Shown: in pieces, positions 61,953 through 64,000 of the stretch
Layout: every line of letters starts with the position of its first letter
Numbering within the stretch: the stretch's first letter is position 1
Assembly: GCF_000152945.2 (NCBI RefSeq)
Contig: NC_020830.1
Location: forward strand, 868,001 to 932,000
Source of the DNA: Polaribacter sp. MED152
Lineage (GTDB): Bacteria > Bacteroidota > Bacteroidia > Flavobacteriales > Flavobacteriaceae
DNA: 64,000 nucleotides
Direction: 5' to 3'
Position numbers and translations under genes: made by a program
The notes under the pieces: generated by a model
The model's database searches: none
What the model was told of the DNA's origin: nothing
The model's input: only the letters and a program-made list of their open reading frames with translations

Positions 61953-62387
61953 ATGAAATTAACGATTGGAAGAGTTGACAAGGCTGATTTTCCAGAACTT
62001 TCTCTTTTAGACATAGATATCAAAATAGACTCAGGTGCATACACCTCTTCTATTCATTGCTCTAACATTAAAGAAGTAAATCTAGAAAATGAACAATACC
62101 TAAAATTTACGCTTCTAGATCCTGAACATGAATTTTATAATCATAAAGAGTTTACATTTAAGAACTACACTTCTAAAATTGTAAAAAGTTCTAATGGAAT
62201 AGCTGAGCAAAGATTCATGATTCAAACATCCATTTTTATTTTTAACCAATCTTTTCCAATTTATTTGACTTTAAGTGAACGAAAAGACATGAAATTCCCT
62301 ATTTTAATTGGCAGAAAGTTTTTGAATAAAAAGTTTATCATAGACACCGCAAAAATGAATATATCACACAAATTAAAAAACAAATAA
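61953..62387 (+). CDS. Retropepsin-like aspartic protease family protein (Zn_protease / RimB-like)
   Basis: The 144-residue protein has a single DSGA motif at residues 26-29 (IKIDSGAYTSSIHC), the half-site of pepsin-like aspartic proteases. A strand with FPILIGRKFLNKKFIID at about 112 completes the fold. The family is annotated ATP-dependent zinc protease, but the fold is retropepsin-like and it should work as a dimer. It ends 1 bp before rimK, so the two form an operon. In RimK systems the partner protein trims or regulates poly-glutamate modification of ribosomal protein S6. Confidence 0.82.
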   Translation: MKLTIGRVDKADFPELSLLDIDIKIDSGAYTSSIHCSNIKEVNLENEQYLKFTLLDPEHEFYNHKEFTFKNYTSKIVKSSNGIAEQRFMIQTSIFIFNQSFPIYLTLSERKDMKFPILIGRKFLNKKFIIDTAKMNISHKLKNK

Positions 62388-63263
62388 ATGAGAATTGTTA
62401 TTCTATCTAGAAATCCAAAATTGTACTCTACAAAAAGATTAGTTGAGGCTGCAGTTAAACGAAAGCACGAAGTAATAGTTGTAGATCATTTAAAGTGTGA
62501 TATAGTTATCGAAAAAAAATCTCCTAAAATTTATTATAAAGGGGAATATATAGAAAACGTAGATGCAATTATACCAAGAATTGGAGCTTCTGTAACTTTT
62601 TATGGTACAGCAGTTATTCGTCAGTTTGAAATGATGAAAGTTTTTACTTCTGTAAGTTCTATTGCTTTAACCAGATCTAGAGATAAACTGAGTAGTTTAC
62701 AAATTTTAGCCAGAGCTGGAGTAGGCTTACCAAAAACCGTTTTTACCAATTACACTAAAGATGTAGAGCATGTTGTTGATTCTGTTGGTGGTGCTCCATT
62801 AGTTTTAAAATTGTTAGAAGGTACTCAAGGTTTAGGTGTAGTGTTGGCTGAAACGAAAAATGCAGCAACCTCTGTATTAGAAGCCTTTAATGGTTTAGGT
62901 GCAAGAGTTATTGCGCAACAATTTATTAAAGAAGCAGGTGGTGCAGATATTAGAGCTTTTGTGGTTGATGGTAAAGTTGTTGGTGCTATGAAACGTCAAG
63001 GAAAAGAAGGTGAATTTAGATCAAATTTACACAGAGGTGGAAACGCTACTGTAATTGAATTAACAGATGAAGAAGAAAAAACGGCTTTAAAAGCAACTAA
63101 AGCCCTAGGCTTAGGTGTAGCTGGTGTAGATATGCTTCAATCTTCTAAAGGTCCTTTAGTGTTAGAAGTAAATTCATCTCCAGGCTTAGAAGGTATAGAA
63201 ATTGCAACTGGTAAAAATATTGCCAAAGAAATTATACGTTATTTAGAAATACATGTCGAATAA
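62388..63263 (+). CDS. rimK: Ribosomal protein S6 modification enzyme, RimK-type ATP-grasp ligase
   Basis: The 291-residue protein begins [20 protein letters not shown] and has an ATP-grasp fold: the central [17 protein letters not shown] (about 141-157), [17 protein letters not shown] (about 186) and VDMLQ...[13 protein letters not shown] (about 243-265). RimK ligates glutamate residues to the C-terminus of S6. It starts directly after the protease stop and overlaps the next gene by 11 nt (ATG at 63253). Other substrates are possible for RimK relatives; the neighbours are consistent with an amino-acid ligase plus hydrolase pair. Confidence 0.93.
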   Translation: MRIVILSRNPKLYSTKRLVEAAVKRKHEVIVVDHLKCDIVIEKKSPKIYYKGEYIENVDAIIPRIGASVTFYGTAVIRQFEMMKVFTSVSSIALTRSRDKLSSLQILARAGVGLPKTVFTNYTKDVEHVVDSVGGAPLVLKLLEGTQGLGVVLAETKNAATSVLEAFNGLGARVIAQQFIKEAGGADIRAFVVDGKVVGAMKRQGKEGEFRSNLHRGGNATVIELTDEEEKTALKATKALGLGVAGVDMLQSSKGPLVLEVNSSPGLEGIEIATGKNIAKEIIRYLEIHVE

Positions 63264-64000
63264 ACCTTTTACTCTTTTAGGCAAAGTTATTCCAGAAGGA
63301 AAACGCACTGTAATCGACCTAAAAATTGCCAAATTACATACTAGAACAACAGTTAATGTACCTGTAATTATAGAACATTCTAAAAATCCAGGACCAGTTG
63401 TTTTGCTTCTTGCAGGTATTCATGGAGATGAAACTAATGGAGTTGGTATTGTAAGAGAAATTATTGATCTTAAATTAAACAAACCCAAAAACGGAACTAT
63501 TATATGTATTCCTGTTTTCAATATTTTTGGTTATTTAATACAGACTAGAGAATTTCCTGATGGTAGAGATTTAAATAGAATGTTTCCAGGCAGCAAAAGC
63601 GGTTCTTTAGCGGGTCAATTTGCTTATCAGTTTTCAGAAAAAATTGCTCCTTATGTAGATTATGTAATTGATTTTCATACAGGAGGAGGAGAAAGAGATA
63701 ATATTGCTCAAATTAGATGTAATAAAGACGATGCTAAAGGTTTAGAACTAGCTAAAATATTCAATCCACCAATGATTGTACATTCGAATACAATCATAAA
63801 ATCTTTACGAGAAACATTGCATAAAATGGGTAAAACCGTTTTACTTTTTGAAGGAGGAAAATCAAAAGAACTTAGTCCAACAATTATAAATGAAGGGGTA
63901 AATGGTACAAGAAATGTATTAATCCATTTAGGTTTAATTGAAGGTGAGATTAATGTTAGAGCCACACCAATATTTATTAAAAAAGCAAAATGGATTAGAG
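63253..64000 (+). CDS. Succinylglutamate desuccinylase / aspartoacylase family protein, 3' end outside window
   Basis: The reading frame opens at ATG 63253 ([16 protein letters not shown]), overlapping rimK by 11 nt, and runs open to the right edge (249 codons). It carries the zinc-carboxypeptidase-like motifs of the AstE/AspA family: [10 protein letters not shown] (about 55, metal His and Glu), RDLNRMFPG (about 114) and [10 protein letters not shown] (about 139). Members hydrolyse N-acyl amino acids. In this operon it could remove a glutamyl or acyl group linked to RimK chemistry. Partial gene, so length and C-terminal domain are unknown. Confidence 0.9.
   Translation, partial: MSNKPFTLLGKVIPEGKRTVIDLKIAKLHTRTTVNVPVIIEHSKNPGPVVLLLAGIHGDETNGVGIVREIIDLKLNKPKNGTIICIPVFNIFGYLIQTREFPDGRDLNRMFPGSKSGSLAGQFAYQFSEKIAPYVDYVIDFHTGGGERDNIAQIRCNKDDAKGLELAKIFNPPMIVHSNTIIKSLRETLHKMGKTVLLFEGGKSKELSPTIINEGVNGTRNVLIHLGLIEGEINVRATPIFIKKAKWIR

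Overview
The window is a low-GC, gene-dense chromosomal segment of a marine-type Flavobacteriaceae bacterium (Polaribacter- or Tenacibaculum-like; the genus is inference). The phylum is supported by perfect TAnnTTTG -7 boxes a short distance upstream of many starts, a type IX secretion C-terminal domain, DUF4199 and DUF5606 proteins, a head-GIN protein, a YaiO-family barrel and the C5-type heme cluster. No phage, transposase, CRISPR array or rRNA operon is visible. Most of the window is core metabolism; accessory character appears in the glycosyltransferase patches (11-16 kb), a four-helix-bundle cassette in the heme operon (34 kb), the signalling and sRNA island (43-50 kb) and an exopolysaccharide-like locus (53-60 kb).

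Layout. 0-7.5 kb: start of a transaldolase-like gene leaving the window on the left, a lipoprotein, an SDR, the SRP RNA, then DUF4199 / dolichol-phosphate-type GT2 / phosphohexomutase / MsbA-like exporter. 7.5-16.6 kb: pyruvate carboxylase, a DUF1647 protein, CCA-adding enzyme, GT11 fucosyltransferase, GT25, WaaE-like GT2, DapD. 16.8-24.9 kb: RuvX, peptide deformylase, DUF5606, MazG, a small lipoprotein, FAD reductase, a Cys-rich lipoprotein, Lon, a DUF4380-like protein. 25-31 kb: ECF sigma / anti-sigma-like / head-GIN operon, GlmU-like protein, a T9SS-secreted CxxCH protein, acyl-CoA thioesterase, E2 acyltransferase.

31.3-42.9 kb holds a complete glutamate-to-heme pathway. On the minus strand hemA-hemCD-hemB-hemL-[four-helix-bundle cassette]-hemE-EI24-hemF form one operon. 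An AraC regulator, a TrmH methyltransferase, hemH and hemJ run divergently. 42.9-49.7 kb is signalling: a soluble histidine kinase, a CheB-CheR-PAS kinase translationally coupled to a single-domain receiver, and a receiver-AraC regulator. Between them an 838-bp gap contains what I read as two tandem, near-identical small RNA genes (63-66 nt) with their own promoters and terminators. tRNA-Ser(TGA), aroC, an acyltransferase and an esterase follow.

53.2-59.8 kb is a five-gene minus-strand operon (receiver, HEAT protein, PgaC-like GT2, LTA-synthase-like phosphotransferase with TPRs, TPR plus YaiO barrel) facing a divergent Hpt gene. It looks like a phosphorelay-controlled surface polysaccharide system. 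The window ends with a COG2509 flavoprotein and a retropepsin-like protease / RimK / AspA-AstE-type hydrolase set, the last gene cut by the right edge.

The observations most worth following up are the twin sRNA genes, the inverted-repeat-bounded four-helix-bundle cassette inside the heme operon, and the TPR-sharing phosphotransferase/YaiO polysaccharide locus.
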